This document shows positions 7,513 to 15,891 of a DNA stretch of 64,000 nt, piece after piece. The notes beneath the pieces are model-generated. The model saw only the letters and a program-made list of their open reading frames with translations. It searched no databases and was not told where the DNA came from. The stretch is from QGON01 sp963691905 (GTDB lineage: Bacteria > Pseudomonadota > Gammaproteobacteria > Chromatiales > Chromatiaceae): NCBI GenBank assembly GCA_963691905.1, contig OY829891.1, forward strand, positions 124,001 to 188,000, written 5' to 3'. Position numbers and translations under genes: made by a program. Position 1 is the first letter of the stretch, and each line of letters opens with the position of its first letter.

Positions 7513-9273
7513 CTATCCCTTCGACTGCATCAGAAGTGGTACATCAGGATCTCCAGATGCGGACTGTAATTGAATAAGGGTCTGCTCACCCACGATTCCG
7601 TCTGGCGTCAAACCGTGTTTTTGTTGAAACCTGACCACCCTTTCAATCAGACTCTGGTCGAACCTGTCGTTTCGTTTTCCCTGTGTCTGGATCTCATAAA
7701 TCCCTTCGTCCCGGTCAAGTATGTCGTTAAGCCATATAACATCCTGGCCGCGCGCACCTACAGCCAGCATGGTTCCGTTGAGTTGTGGTGGCTTCCAGAG
7801 CAATACGTAGCTCCCGGACCACAAATGATCAATAGTGGCCCGTTCAAGTTGCATGCGTACTCCGTTGTGATCGATCACGACTCTATTGCCGTGTAATTCG
7901 GTCACCATCATATTGACTAAACGGCCATCGGATGTTTCCAGCTCAATGATCACCGGTCTGTTGAAATACTCCAGACTTGTCCAAGTGCCTTTCCCGTAGA
8001 CACATTTCAATTTATGGGCATCCGCAGTGTTACAGAATGCAGCTCCGTTCACTGCGGAACTATCAACATTCCAATAGCGGAGCAGCGCGCTGAAGGCCCG
8101 ACCTTCTGAAAACGCCTCCCCAGCAGTCATTGCCGCAAACTCTTTTCCATCGACCAGCGGATGCTCCTCGTTTTCAGGCACAGCCACCTCTGAATCGGAA
8201 TTGCCGGCCTGCGCAATCTTAATTGGAGAGAAGTCCAACTTTTTATTCGGGATGTGGGTGGCAGCAGCGATCTCTTTTGGAATGACAGGAGCACCCTTTT
8301 TATGCCCTTCCATATCCGCCAAGAACAACCGCATCTGATGCTCTACATTGTTTCCAAAACTTATGATGTCGTTTAACGACACAGTAACACTCAAAACAAC
8401 TAAAACTGCGGCCACCGAGGAAACCTTGAGCAGGCTGCGCCATCTACCCTTCCGTTGATTGCCTTCCACTTCTTCTGCCACACGCTTCAACAAGAAGTAA
8501 TCGACCTCATTTTTGCGTTCCGCATATGCTGCCACCATTGCACGTTCGCAATAGATATTTATCCGGCGGGGAATGCCTTTGGTGAGTTGATATACTGCCT
8601 CCAACGCGCCGTTTGTGAAGAGATGCTGCGAAATTCCAACCACTTCGAGGCGATGCCTTATGTACTCCTTGGTCTCCGGCCGGCCCATCGATTCTAAATG
8701 ATATCGGGCAGTGATCCTCTGGGTCAGTTGCCGCAGATTAGGTTGATCCAGAATCTCTTTCAGTTCGGATTGGCCGATGAGGAATATCTGCATCAGCTTT
8801 TCAGTTTTGGTTTCAAGGTTGGTTAACAGCCTGACCTGTTCAAGGGCTTCGTAGCTGAGATTCTGTGCCTCGTCGATGATGACTACCGTCCTCCGGCCAG
8901 TCGCGTGGGAACTTAGCAGATAGCTGTTGAGATGGTCGACCAGCACCTTGATACTTTCGGCAGCATCCGGATATTCGACATGCAGCTCATCACAGATTGA
9001 GGCCACGAGTTCAAACGGCTGCAGCCGGGGATTGAGGATTAATGCGACATCGACTTCATTCGGCAAGCTCTCCAACAGATTTCTGCAGAGCAACGTCTTT
9101 CCAGTCCCCACGCCACCAGTCAGCAGCACGAAGCCGCCCCCCTCCTCCATGCCGAACCGCAGATGGGCCAAAGCTTCACGATGATTCCTGCTTAGGAAGA
9201 GGAATTTCGGATCAGGCGTGATCGAGAACGGGTCTTCATCAATCCTGAAGTAGTCCCTATAGATTGAGGCCAT
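7513..9273 (-). CDS. exeA: T2SS-associated AAA+ ATPase ExeA/GspA
   Basis: This 586-residue protein begins with a cytoplasmic AAA_22 ATPase: Walker A GGVGTGKT (53-60), Walker B VVIIDEAQ (about 129-136). A single TM segment follows near residues 275-295. The periplasmic half has a C39-peptidase-like region with FCNTADAHKLKC and ends in a peptidoglycan-binding domain (VVRFQQKHGLTPDGIVG). ExeA uses ATP to bind or remodel peptidoglycan so that the GspD secretin multimer can assemble with GspB. A GGAG site lies 8 bases before the ATG. It is separated from the upstream GspC-like gene by 197 bases that include a palindromic repeat, so it may have extra promoter input. Confidence 0.92.
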   Translation of the reverse strand: MASIYRDYFRIDEDPFSITPDPKFLFLSRNHREALAHLRFGMEEGGGFVLLTGGVGTGKTLLCRNLLESLPNEVDVALILNPRLQPFELVASICDELHVEYPDAAESIKVLVDHLNSYLLSSHATGRRTVVIIDEAQNLSYEALEQVRLLTNLETKTEKLMQIFLIGQSELKEILDQPNLRQLTQRITARYHLESMGRPETKEYIRHRLEVVGISQHLFTNGALEAVYQLTKGIPRRINIYCERAMVAAYAERKNEVDYFLLKRVAEEVEGNQRKGRWRSLLKVSSVAAVLVVLSVTVSLNDIISFGNNVEHQMRLFLADMEGHKKGAPVIPKEIAAATHIPNKKLDFSPIKIAQAGNSDSEVAVPENEEHPLVDGKEFAAMTAGEAFSEGRAFSALLRYWNVDSSAVNGAAFCNTADAHKLKCVYGKGTWTSLEYFNRPVIIELETSDGRLVNMMVTELHGNRVVIDHNGVRMQLERATIDHLWSGSYVLLWKPPQLNGTMLAVGARGQDVIWLNDILDRDEGIYEIQTQGKRNDRFDQSLIERVVRFQQKHGLTPDGIVGEQTLIQLQSASGDPDVPLLMQSKG

Positions 9274-9340
9274 GGTGTTTACTCCAGGCGGATTCCGCCG
9301 CTGATAAAGATCCCCGCCGCAAGTGAACGGGGTATTTAAG

Positions 9341-9405
9341 TGTAGGAGCGGCGCCCTCGCCGCGATGTGCCGATCTATGGAGCAATCCCGGCGGGGGGTC
9401 GCTAC
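9341..9405. repeat. Palindromic REP-like repeat between T2SS genes
   Basis: TGTAGGAGCGGCG...CGCCGCGAT opens the element and GCTACA closes it; GCGGCG/CGCCGC forms an inner hairpin. The GTAGGAGCGGC...CGCCGCGA form is a common dispersed palindrome in proteobacteria. It sits between the gspC/N-like gene and exeA and could form structure in the operon mRNA. Confidence 0.55.
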
Positions 9406-9470
9406 AACTCCTGCGCAGCAAGCTGCGGGGAATTAAACCCAAAGAGATAAAAATCAAATCCTTCACTTGG

Positions 9471-10046
9471 TCACCTGGGAACGAGGATCGGCATCTTCTG
9501 TTTTCTCAAGAGTTGCTTGGGAGAGATACGGCTTGCTCCCACAGACGTGCTGGCACGTGCTTCCAATATCAGGTTGATACTTCTTTTTCCTTTACGTAAA
9601 ACGACTTCCCCCTTGCCTACCTCGGCAACCTGCCATCCCTTGTAATCTCCACCAGCTGGAAGTCTCAATAACTCTTTGCTCTTGTTATCACGCACAATGG
9701 CGATATGCCGCTCGTTCACGAAGACGACGCCTTCAAGCTTGAGCGCCAGATTCTCCTGTACCGGAGCAATCTCTGTCTTCTCTATCACCGGTGGCATACG
9801 TCCTTCGGTGAACAGGGGGCGTTCCAGCACCTCCCGATAGGCACTCTTTGGTAGAGCGGCATAAGGGGAATGGTTTACGCGGTTGCTACCGCTAGCTTCA
9901 CCTCTGTTCGGTTGCAAGCGGTCAGAGAATTCCACCCTGCCTGCCTGACTGCTATTCCATTGAAAGTGAAATAATGCAGCAAACCCGACCGTCGTAAGCG
10001 TCAGTATGATTGTCAGTGTGGTGATCCGGCCAGCCATTGAATTCAA
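9471..10046 (-). CDS. GspC/GspN-like inner-membrane T2SS component
   Basis: This 191-residue protein has one N-terminal TM segment (ITTLTIILTLTTVGFAALF) and a periplasmic domain of the GspC homology-region type (LEGVVFVNERHIAIVRD, then GDYKGWQV, GEVVLRKG). In GspC this region contacts the N0 domain of GspD. There is no PDZ domain, so it is shorter than classical GspC. The frame begins with a TTG at 10046 preceded by GAGGAG at six bases; an ATG at 10037 has poorer spacing. It overlaps gspM by 4 bp. Annotating it as GspC or GspN is uncertain, but the position in the operon supports a T2SS role. Confidence 0.75.
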   Translation of the reverse strand: MNSMAGRITTLTIILTLTTVGFAALFHFQWNSSQAGRVEFSDRLQPNRGEASGSNRVNHSPYAALPKSAYREVLERPLFTEGRMPPVIEKTEIAPVQENLALKLEGVVFVNERHIAIVRDNKSKELLRLPAGGDYKGWQVAEVGKGEVVLRKGKRSINLILEARASTSVGASRISPKQLLRKQKMPILVPR

Positions 10047-10639
10047 GATTGACTCCTCATATATCCGGACAGCACAAAGTCGAGATCAAGTTGTCGTTTC
10101 TGAATTTTCTGTTTCCGGTCAAAGGTTCTGGATCGCCGATGAGACCCTCTCTTGCCACGTATCTGCAACTTGGAGACGAAGAGATATGGCTTTCTGCTTT
10201 CCAACGCATAAATCACCCCTACCACCGACTCCATCGTCCCCTTCATACGAACCCGAATAGAGACATTCGAAAACTGTTCCTGCTGTTCAGAAGGCAATAC
10301 CTGTGTACTGAATACCTCTGCTCCATGAGACTTGACCACTCGTTTCAATATTCCCTGAAGTTCAGCCCCAGCCAATGAATCGATCTGGCTCTTCAGATAT
10401 CGTTTGTCCTTGGTGTTGACCCCCTCCAGTCTCTGATACTGCCCCCTGAGTTTGTCGGCCACACCCACCGATCGCCGGTAGATCTCAATGCGCTTCTCAA
10501 CGCTGGCTAACTCTTCACCATATGCATGTTTCAGATTCAGGTAGGGCAGTATGATGGCGCTGCCAAGTGCAACCACGACCAACAGCAGCAGCGCAGCTGC
10601 CAAAAACTTCCTGGAAACAGTCGACATATTATCCGTCAT
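10043..10639 (-). CDS. gspM: T2SS protein GspM (PilO-like)
   Basis: This 198-residue bitopic protein has a short cytoplasmic tail, a TM segment (FLAAALLLLVVVALGSAIIL), a coiled-coil stretch and a ferredoxin-like periplasmic domain, the layout of the GspM/PilO fold. GspM forms the inner-membrane assembly platform with GspL. Its start overlaps gspL by 4 bp and its end overlaps the GspC-like gene by 4 bp, indicating tight translational coupling. Identification rests on architecture and gene order; sequence motifs in this family are weak. Confidence 0.8.
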   Translation of the reverse strand: MTDNMSTVSRKFLAAALLLLVVVALGSAIILPYLNLKHAYGEELASVEKRIEIYRRSVGVADKLRGQYQRLEGVNTKDKRYLKSQIDSLAGAELQGILKRVVKSHGAEVFSTQVLPSEQQEQFSNVSIRVRMKGTMESVVGVIYALESRKPYLFVSKLQIRGKRGSHRRSRTFDRKQKIQKRQLDLDFVLSGYMRSQS

Positions 10640-11727
10640 CTCTCCTTTCCTCCCACCACTTCTGCAGAGAGATGGAAACGCTCCAAACCATTGAGCCGGT
10701 TTTGCGTTACTGACGATCTGAACCGTGCATGCGTGAATAGATCGGATGATTCAACCAGTGATATCAGTGATGCAGCCGAGACCGAAAATCCATGAATATT
10801 CACTTCTTCATCATCAAACTGCAGGTTATCGATCCAGGTATCGTCTGGAACCAGACGGGTCAACTCATCAATTATTTGCAGTATCGGTGTTGCACCTGCT
10901 TTAAGTTCACTGATGAATTCCACTTTGCGCCTGGCCATATCGACCTTTTCCCGCAACTCACGCGCTGCGTTCACATTTGACTTGAGCTGCTGCTCAATGG
11001 GAACGAGTTCTTTCAGCTGAACAGCTTTCTCCCATACCGGAAATGCAACATTCAAAAGCAACAACAGCAGAGAAACACCCGCGAGGGTGATATTCAAGTA
11101 TCGTGAAAAGGTATCTCCCCGTTTCATCTTAAGCCCGGGAATCAAGTTTAACTCTTTTCCATCTACACCTTTTTTCACCTCAGCGGTCACTTGATCTATC
11201 CTGATGTTGTAGTCCAGCAGCCGTTCAAGCAGGGAGTCGACTTGTTGCTTCATTGCAACATAGAGTGTGACCTGGATAGTTTTGCTCTTCTTGTCCCGCC
11301 CTGTAACGAGATAATCGTAATAAACTTGAGACGGCTCGAATGGCGTCTCTCTCTTCATCTGGAAAGAGATCACTTCCCGAAGGTTCTCCTCGGCCGCTTT
11401 CGGCAGTGTCAGAGTTTTATTGAGAATGTAGTCTGATGGAAGTATCAGTTCGACTTTTCTCGCATCTCTCAAGTGGGTTTCCTGATTCTCTTCCTGTCTG
11501 CCATCCACCCGGCCAACAGCCACTGCCACCGAGCTCGACCCGGCCTTTTCCATTCGTCTCGCGACAAAATCTTCCTCGTCGATCTCTATCCGGTAGATCT
11601 TTCCACTGAGTACCATCCTTTTCAGGAATTCAGGCATCATTCCCGTAAGCTCAGAAACCCACCAACTGCCAAATCCTCTGACCTCGGTTGAAAGCGATGC
11701 GAACATTGAGCGACTCAAATCAGCCAT
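10636..11727 (-). CDS. gspL: T2SS protein GspL with PilN-like C-terminus
   Basis: This 363-residue protein has an N-terminal cytoplasmic actin-like region (VELILPSDYILNKTLTLP; REVISFQMKRETPF), one TM segment near residues 215-235 (ITLAGVSLLLLLLNVAF) and a PilN-like periplasmic ferredoxin domain (LTRLVPDDTWIDNL). GspL recruits the ATPase GspE to the membrane and pairs with GspM. It overlaps gspK by 8 bp and gspM by 4 bp. The N-terminal half is shorter than in classical GspL, as in the PilM/PilN-like subtype. Confidence 0.82.
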   Translation of the reverse strand: MADLSRSMFASLSTEVRGFGSWWVSELTGMMPEFLKRMVLSGKIYRIEIDEEDFVARRMEKAGSSSVAVAVGRVDGRQEENQETHLRDARKVELILPSDYILNKTLTLPKAAEENLREVISFQMKRETPFEPSQVYYDYLVTGRDKKSKTIQVTLYVAMKQQVDSLLERLLDYNIRIDQVTAEVKKGVDGKELNLIPGLKMKRGDTFSRYLNITLAGVSLLLLLLNVAFPVWEKAVQLKELVPIEQQLKSNVNAARELREKVDMARRKVEFISELKAGATPILQIIDELTRLVPDDTWIDNLQFDDEEVNIHGFSVSAASLISLVESSDLFTHARFRSSVTQNRLNGLERFHLSAEVVGGKER

Positions 11728-12604
11728 TGCTATACCCCACTTTTCCTGGGAGTTCCCTCCAGGAGAGAATACGGTACCTTTCCTTTTCTCTCCTGCTGAT
11801 ATCGACAGTCACTCTAATGTGTGCGCTGCCTCCTTCCTTTGTCAGCGCATAGACCTCCAGGTGGAACACAGGATGCGAGGGTTTGGCGTTAAAAGTCTCA
11901 CCATCGCTCTCGCCTCCCCCGGTTTCTGACAACACCTGATCTCCGCTCACCTGTCCGAGTCGTTGCAATAGTTCAAGTGGGGCTTGGGTAGTGTCGATTT
12001 CTCCGGTTCGAGCATCGACTGTGATAAACGGGACGATCTCACGATAGACCATCATGTTCATTCCCAGAACCAGTTTCAGTTCGCTTACACTCCTGAACGC
12101 CCCGTTTGCAGGCACGTAGGGTAGTCGCGCAAAATCGTATTGTTTCTTCTCCGCGCCATTCAGTCGCACAAGATCATCCGCATCCCGCCAGTCGAGAATG
12201 GAATCCACCAGTGCATCCTGCTCATCTTCCTTCATGCCCGCCGAGCTAAAAAGCGCAGAAAGAACTGCTGTCTCTGCATTATTGATATCCACCAACCCCA
12301 CCGCACTCACAATGGATATTGACAATGATGTACCGAGAAAACCCTCCCTGTTTTCCATCCCCCGAAGTAAATATCGGCTGTTGCCCTGCCTGGAAATAAG
12401 ATCCTCGATAGCCAGATAAACCCCAGCCTCTGCGTGTAATCTGGCCTTCAACGATTTGAACTGATTGCCGGCAATCGTTAACTCCATTCTTCCATTTCTT
12501 GCATGGCTTCCCCCGATCACACTGAGCAGCACGATCAACCACAACACCAGTACCAGTGCAATGCCCTGTTCCTTATGCGTCTGTCTTTTTGCTACGACCA
12601 CCAT
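11720..12604 (-). CDS. gspK: Minor pseudopilin GspK
   Basis: This 294-residue protein has the GspK N-terminus QGIALVLVLWLIVLLSVIG, a prepilin-like hydrophobic helix lacking the usual Phe and Glu5 residues, as is usual for GspK. The large globular domain (SILDWRDADD, LPYVPANGAF, SVSELKLVLGM) matches the alpha-domain that caps the pseudopilus tip with GspI and GspJ. It lies between gspJ and gspL and overlaps gspL by 8 bp. Confidence 0.88.
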   Translation of the reverse strand: MVVVAKRQTHKEQGIALVLVLWLIVLLSVIGGSHARNGRMELTIAGNQFKSLKARLHAEAGVYLAIEDLISRQGNSRYLLRGMENREGFLGTSLSISIVSAVGLVDINNAETAVLSALFSSAGMKEDEQDALVDSILDWRDADDLVRLNGAEKKQYDFARLPYVPANGAFRSVSELKLVLGMNMMVYREIVPFITVDARTGEIDTTQAPLELLQRLGQVSGDQVLSETGGGESDGETFNAKPSHPVFHLEVYALTKEGGSAHIRVTVDISRREKERYRILSWRELPGKVGYSNG

Positions 12605-12653
12605 GATCCGTACCTTCTGCTCTTTGCAATCACTGTCTCAATAAACCCGACAA

Positions 12654-13304
12654 CTACCCGGAACGGGTTTCATCGACACTCTTCGTACTCGACCGAATAC
12701 CTATAACAGATCGCCTTCGCGTGCTCTCCCCTTCAATTTGATATTCGAACCTGATCATTTCAGGATATTCCTGAATTTCTTCGCCCCAGCGACTGTGCCA
12801 ACTGGACATGGAACGATCATCTTTGCGCCCGTAATAGCTCAGGCGCAAATGCTTTAGATCGGAAAGCAGTATTAATTTGCCATCTCTATCGTCCAGGGAA
12901 AGACCTGTTTCGCCGGGTAACCTGGGGCGATAAAACATCACCAATTCTCCACTCGTACCACTTCTCCTGTATTCGAGTTGGTACTCGTATTGAGCGTAAA
13001 GCTCATCATTGGCAGGCGTTGGCCCCACAAACCCCACACTCCTGCCAGAACCCTTAAATTCGATCTTTCTCCTGCCATCTTCGCTATATGAATGGGTTAA
13101 GATCTGACGCAGGATTCCCGAGATAAACCGGTCTGCAGAGCGGCGCAGATCCTGCTTCTCAATCGTCGCAATACCTGTCTTCCAACTCTTGCTTGCGTAA
13201 TAAACAGAGCCAAAAGCTGCCGTCATCAGCAACGACAGAATCGTCACTGCGACCAGCAACTCCAGCAAGGTAAACCCTGATTGCCTACGACTCTCAGACA
13301 CCAT
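12654..13304 (-). CDS. gspJ: Minor pseudopilin GspJ
   Basis: This 216-residue prepilin has a short basic leader, the processing site RRQSG|FTLLELLVAVTILS and a hydrophobic N-terminal helix. GspJ is part of the pseudopilus tip complex with GspI and GspK. Neighbours and length fit the family. The C-terminal part (FEYQIEGESTRRRSV) is basic. Confidence 0.88.
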   Translation of the reverse strand: MVSESRRQSGFTLLELLVAVTILSLLMTAAFGSVYYASKSWKTGIATIEKQDLRRSADRFISGILRQILTHSYSEDGRRKIEFKGSGRSVGFVGPTPANDELYAQYEYQLEYRRSGTSGELVMFYRPRLPGETGLSLDDRDGKLILLSDLKHLRLSYYGRKDDRSMSSWHSRWGEEIQEYPEMIRFEYQIEGESTRRRSVIGIRSSTKSVDETRSG

Positions 13305-13353
13305 GAAACTTATGTCCCCGTCAAAGCATTCTCTATAATTCTGACAAGCATGA

Positions 13354-13767
13354 TTAATATTTTCTCCTATCCCCCCGAAGGGTTGAAAGTATCATATTGC
13401 GCTCCCTGCCCATTGCCACCCAGGTGATCTGTACCTCTACCTTCTGCAGATTCTCAACCGGCATGGAGTTCCCATCCCGATCAAAGACCTCATACGCCTC
13501 AATCGTCTTGATCCAACGGTATCCGTCTTCGCGGGATCCACTGCGTGAACCGGACATCTCAGATTGCGACAAATTCGCCTCATCGAGTAGTGTCTCCGCC
13601 AGTGTTACTGCACCCGCATATCGCTCACCCATTGAAATATTTCCCAACCCGCCGGAGAAGATCCGAAACAGTACGGACAGCGACATAGCAAGGATAACGA
13701 AAGCAACGAGCACCTCTATCAAAGTGAAGCCTTTTTGCGATACTCTCCTGTCACATTGTGCTTTCAT
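13354..13767 (-). CDS. gspI: Minor pseudopilin GspI
   Basis: This roughly 137-residue prepilin has cleavage site SQKG|FTLIEVLVAFVILA. GspI nucleates the tip complex with GspJ and GspK. ATG 13767 is the first ATG; a GTG two codons earlier is possible. The start lies inside the end of gspH, an overlap of about 17 bp that suggests coupled translation. Confidence 0.87.
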   Translation of the reverse strand: MKAQCDRRVSQKGFTLIEVLVAFVILAMSLSVLFRIFSGGLGNISMGERYAGAVTLAETLLDEANLSQSEMSGSRSGSREDGYRWIKTIEAYEVFDRDGNSMPVENLQKVEVQITWVAMGRERNMILSTLRGDRRKY

Positions 13768-14212
13768 CGACACGTTCTTCTATGCTCAAAGCGCCGGTAA
13801 CCCAGTTGGGACGGAGTATGTAACTCTTTTTCCCTCCACTTATCGTAATCACGCTGCCATTTATACTGCCATCAGGATGGGCCACCAGGATCTTGGGGGT
13901 CTCTTCGCTTCTGCGGAGATTCTCCACTTTAATTCGTAGAGGTTCCTCGATCTGCAGTTCCTGATTCCCCCCTTCCTCAAATATGGTGCGGCTTTCCCGG
14001 TCAAAATAGATCACTCTCGTTTCGTTCAAAACAATTGCCCGGCTTCGTACATTTCGAATAATCGCAGAGAGATCACTTACTGTGCTCCGTGCATTGACTG
14101 TCGGCATTGCTTTGCTGAGCAGCGGCGGAACCATTGCGATTATCAGACCCGACACGGTCAGCACAAGCATAAGTTCCAGCAGCGTAAAACCGTTTGCAAA
14201 GCGCACTCTCAT
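13751..14212 (-). CDS. gspH: Minor pseudopilin GspH
   Basis: This 153-residue prepilin has cleavage site FANG|FTLLELMLVLTVSG. A GspH/FimT-like beta domain follows (IVLNETRVIYFD, TLRPNW-type end). GspH bridges the tip complex to the major pseudopilin GspG. It starts 7 bases after gspG and overlaps gspI. Confidence 0.87.
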   Translation of the reverse strand: MRVRFANGFTLLELMLVLTVSGLIIAMVPPLLSKAMPTVNARSTVSDLSAIIRNVRSRAIVLNETRVIYFDRESRTIFEEGGNQELQIEEPLRIKVENLRRSEETPKILVAHPDGSINGSVITISGGKKSYILRPNWVTGALSIEERVDESTM

Positions 14213-14219
14213 GGCGATC

Positions 14220-14657
14220 TCACCAGCTTACGACGTCCTGTGCCTCGCCAGAGCCTCCTTCTGCATTGTCCTGCCCAAACGAATAGAGGTCATAAATCCC
14301 ATTATCCCCAGGAAATCTGTATAGATACTCATTTCCCCAAGGATCTTCCGGAATCTGTTTTTTCTTCAGATAGGGTCCATTCCAACCCTCTACGCTATTT
14401 GGTTTTTCGACAAGTGCGATCAGACCTTCATCTGTGGTCGGGTAGCGGCCAACCTCCAGATGAAACAGATCCAGCCCAGCGCCAAACTCCTCAATTTGCA
14501 GCATCGTGGTATCAGTTTTCGCACCGCCGAGATAACGCACCATCTGCGGACCAACCAGGCCTGCAAGCAGCCCCAATATCACCAAAACCACCAACAGTTC
14601 GATCAATGTGAATCCGTAACACACTTGTGATCGGCTATATGCCATTTTTTCGATCAT
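14220..14657 (-). CDS. gspG: Major pseudopilin GspG
   Basis: This 145-residue major pseudopilin has cleavage site CYG|FTLIELLVVLVILGLLA and the strongly conserved GspG core: GRYPTTDEGL, DPWGNEYLYRFPG and YDLYSFGQDN, the last forming the calcium-binding loop region. GspG polymerises into the pseudopilus that pushes substrate through GspD. It lies between gspF and gspH in canonical order. No prepilin peptidase (gspO/pilD) is present in the window. Confidence 0.95.
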   Translation of the reverse strand: MIEKMAYSRSQVCYGFTLIELLVVLVILGLLAGLVGPQMVRYLGGAKTDTTMLQIEEFGAGLDLFHLEVGRYPTTDEGLIALVEKPNSVEGWNGPYLKKKQIPEDPWGNEYLYRFPGDNGIYDLYSFGQDNAEGGSGEAQDVVSW

Positions 14658-14669
14658 ACATTCCGCCTC

Positions 14670-15890
14670 TCATACAACCATTTGATTGATGCCCATAATC
14701 GCCACCAGTATGGACATGATTACACCGGCAATAATTACGCCAAGAACGAGAATCAGTACCGGTTCCAGAAGCGCCAACGTCCGCTTCAACTCACGGTTGA
14801 CCTCTTTATCATAGATATCTGCAACATGAAGCAACATCTGCTCCATCTCTCCAGACTCTTCACCGACTCTGATCATCTGTACGGCAAACTCGGGAAAATA
14901 TCCCGATTCAGCCAGTGGCGAGGAGAGATCACCTCCCTCTTTCAACACCTTGATAACCTCATCCATACTTTTCGTTATGACCCGGTTTTGTACCGTCTCA
15001 CGCACGATGGAGATTGCCTTCATCATCGGAATCCCGTTCTGCAGTAAGGTTCCCAGCGTACGGCTGAATACAGCCACTTCCATCCTTGTGACAAGACCAC
15101 CAAGCAGGGGCATCGACAATATCCGTCTGTGCCAACGTAATTGTCCCTCCGGCGAACGTAATTGGTAGCGGATAAGCATCACAACCAAAAGAATGACCAG
15201 CAGAACGATCCAACCCTGGTGTTTGACAAAGTCACCTGCCTGCAAAACGATGGCCGTCGACATTGGAAGAGAACTTCCCATACCTTCGAAAAGTTCTTTG
15301 AACTGGGGAATCACATAGGTCAGGAGTAAAATAATCGATGAGATCGCCACCACCACCAAAATCATTGGATAGATCATGGCGGATTTCAGCGATTCACGCA
15401 GTTCACTGCTACGTTCGAGGTGGTCGGCAAGGCGCTCCAGTACAGTCTCAAGTGCACCACCGAGCTCACCCGCCCTTACCAGGCTGACATAGATACTTGG
15501 AAACTCACTCCCCTCTGATTCCAGGGCATCAGCAAAAGAAGCCCCGCCTTTAATCTTGTCCTGGAGATTCGCAAGCACTTGTGAATACGGATCGGCACTG
15601 TTTACCTCTATCAGCAGTGAAAGTGACTTATCCAAAGAGAGTCCTGCCTTCAGAAGTGTCGATAGTTCGCGTGTAAAAGTCAGTATCTGATCTTTTTTTC
15701 TGCGCCTGAAGAAGGAATTCGATGACTTGCTGGTTTTTTGCGCTGGAGTTTCCGTTTTCAGTTCTACTCTGATCGGAATCTTGCCTTGGGATTGGATGAG
15801 TTCAACAACGCTCTCGCGAGTGCTGCCATCAACAATCCCTTCCGTAATATCTCCCTCCAGGGATGCTGCTCTGAAGAAGTAGGCTGCCAT
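14670..15890 (-). CDS. gspF: T2SS inner-membrane platform protein GspF
   Basis: This 406-residue polytopic protein has two GspF repeats. Hallmarks include LLKAGLSLDKSLSLLIE, a first TM region around residues 170-195, and the second repeat QNGIPMMKAISIVRET with a terminal TM helix (LILVLGVIIAGVIMSILVAIMG). GspF is the membrane rotor core driven by GspE. It lies 1 base from gspE. Confidence 0.94.
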   Translation of the reverse strand: MAAYFFRAASLEGDITEGIVDGSTRESVVELIQSQGKIPIRVELKTETPAQKTSKSSNSFFRRRKKDQILTFTRELSTLLKAGLSLDKSLSLLIEVNSADPYSQVLANLQDKIKGGASFADALESEGSEFPSIYVSLVRAGELGGALETVLERLADHLERSSELRESLKSAMIYPMILVVVAISSIILLLTYVIPQFKELFEGMGSSLPMSTAIVLQAGDFVKHQGWIVLLVILLVVMLIRYQLRSPEGQLRWHRRILSMPLLGGLVTRMEVAVFSRTLGTLLQNGIPMMKAISIVRETVQNRVITKSMDEVIKVLKEGGDLSSPLAESGYFPEFAVQMIRVGEESGEMEQMLLHVADIYDKEVNRELKRTLALLEPVLILVLGVIIAGVIMSILVAIMGINQMVV

Positions 15891-15891
15891 A

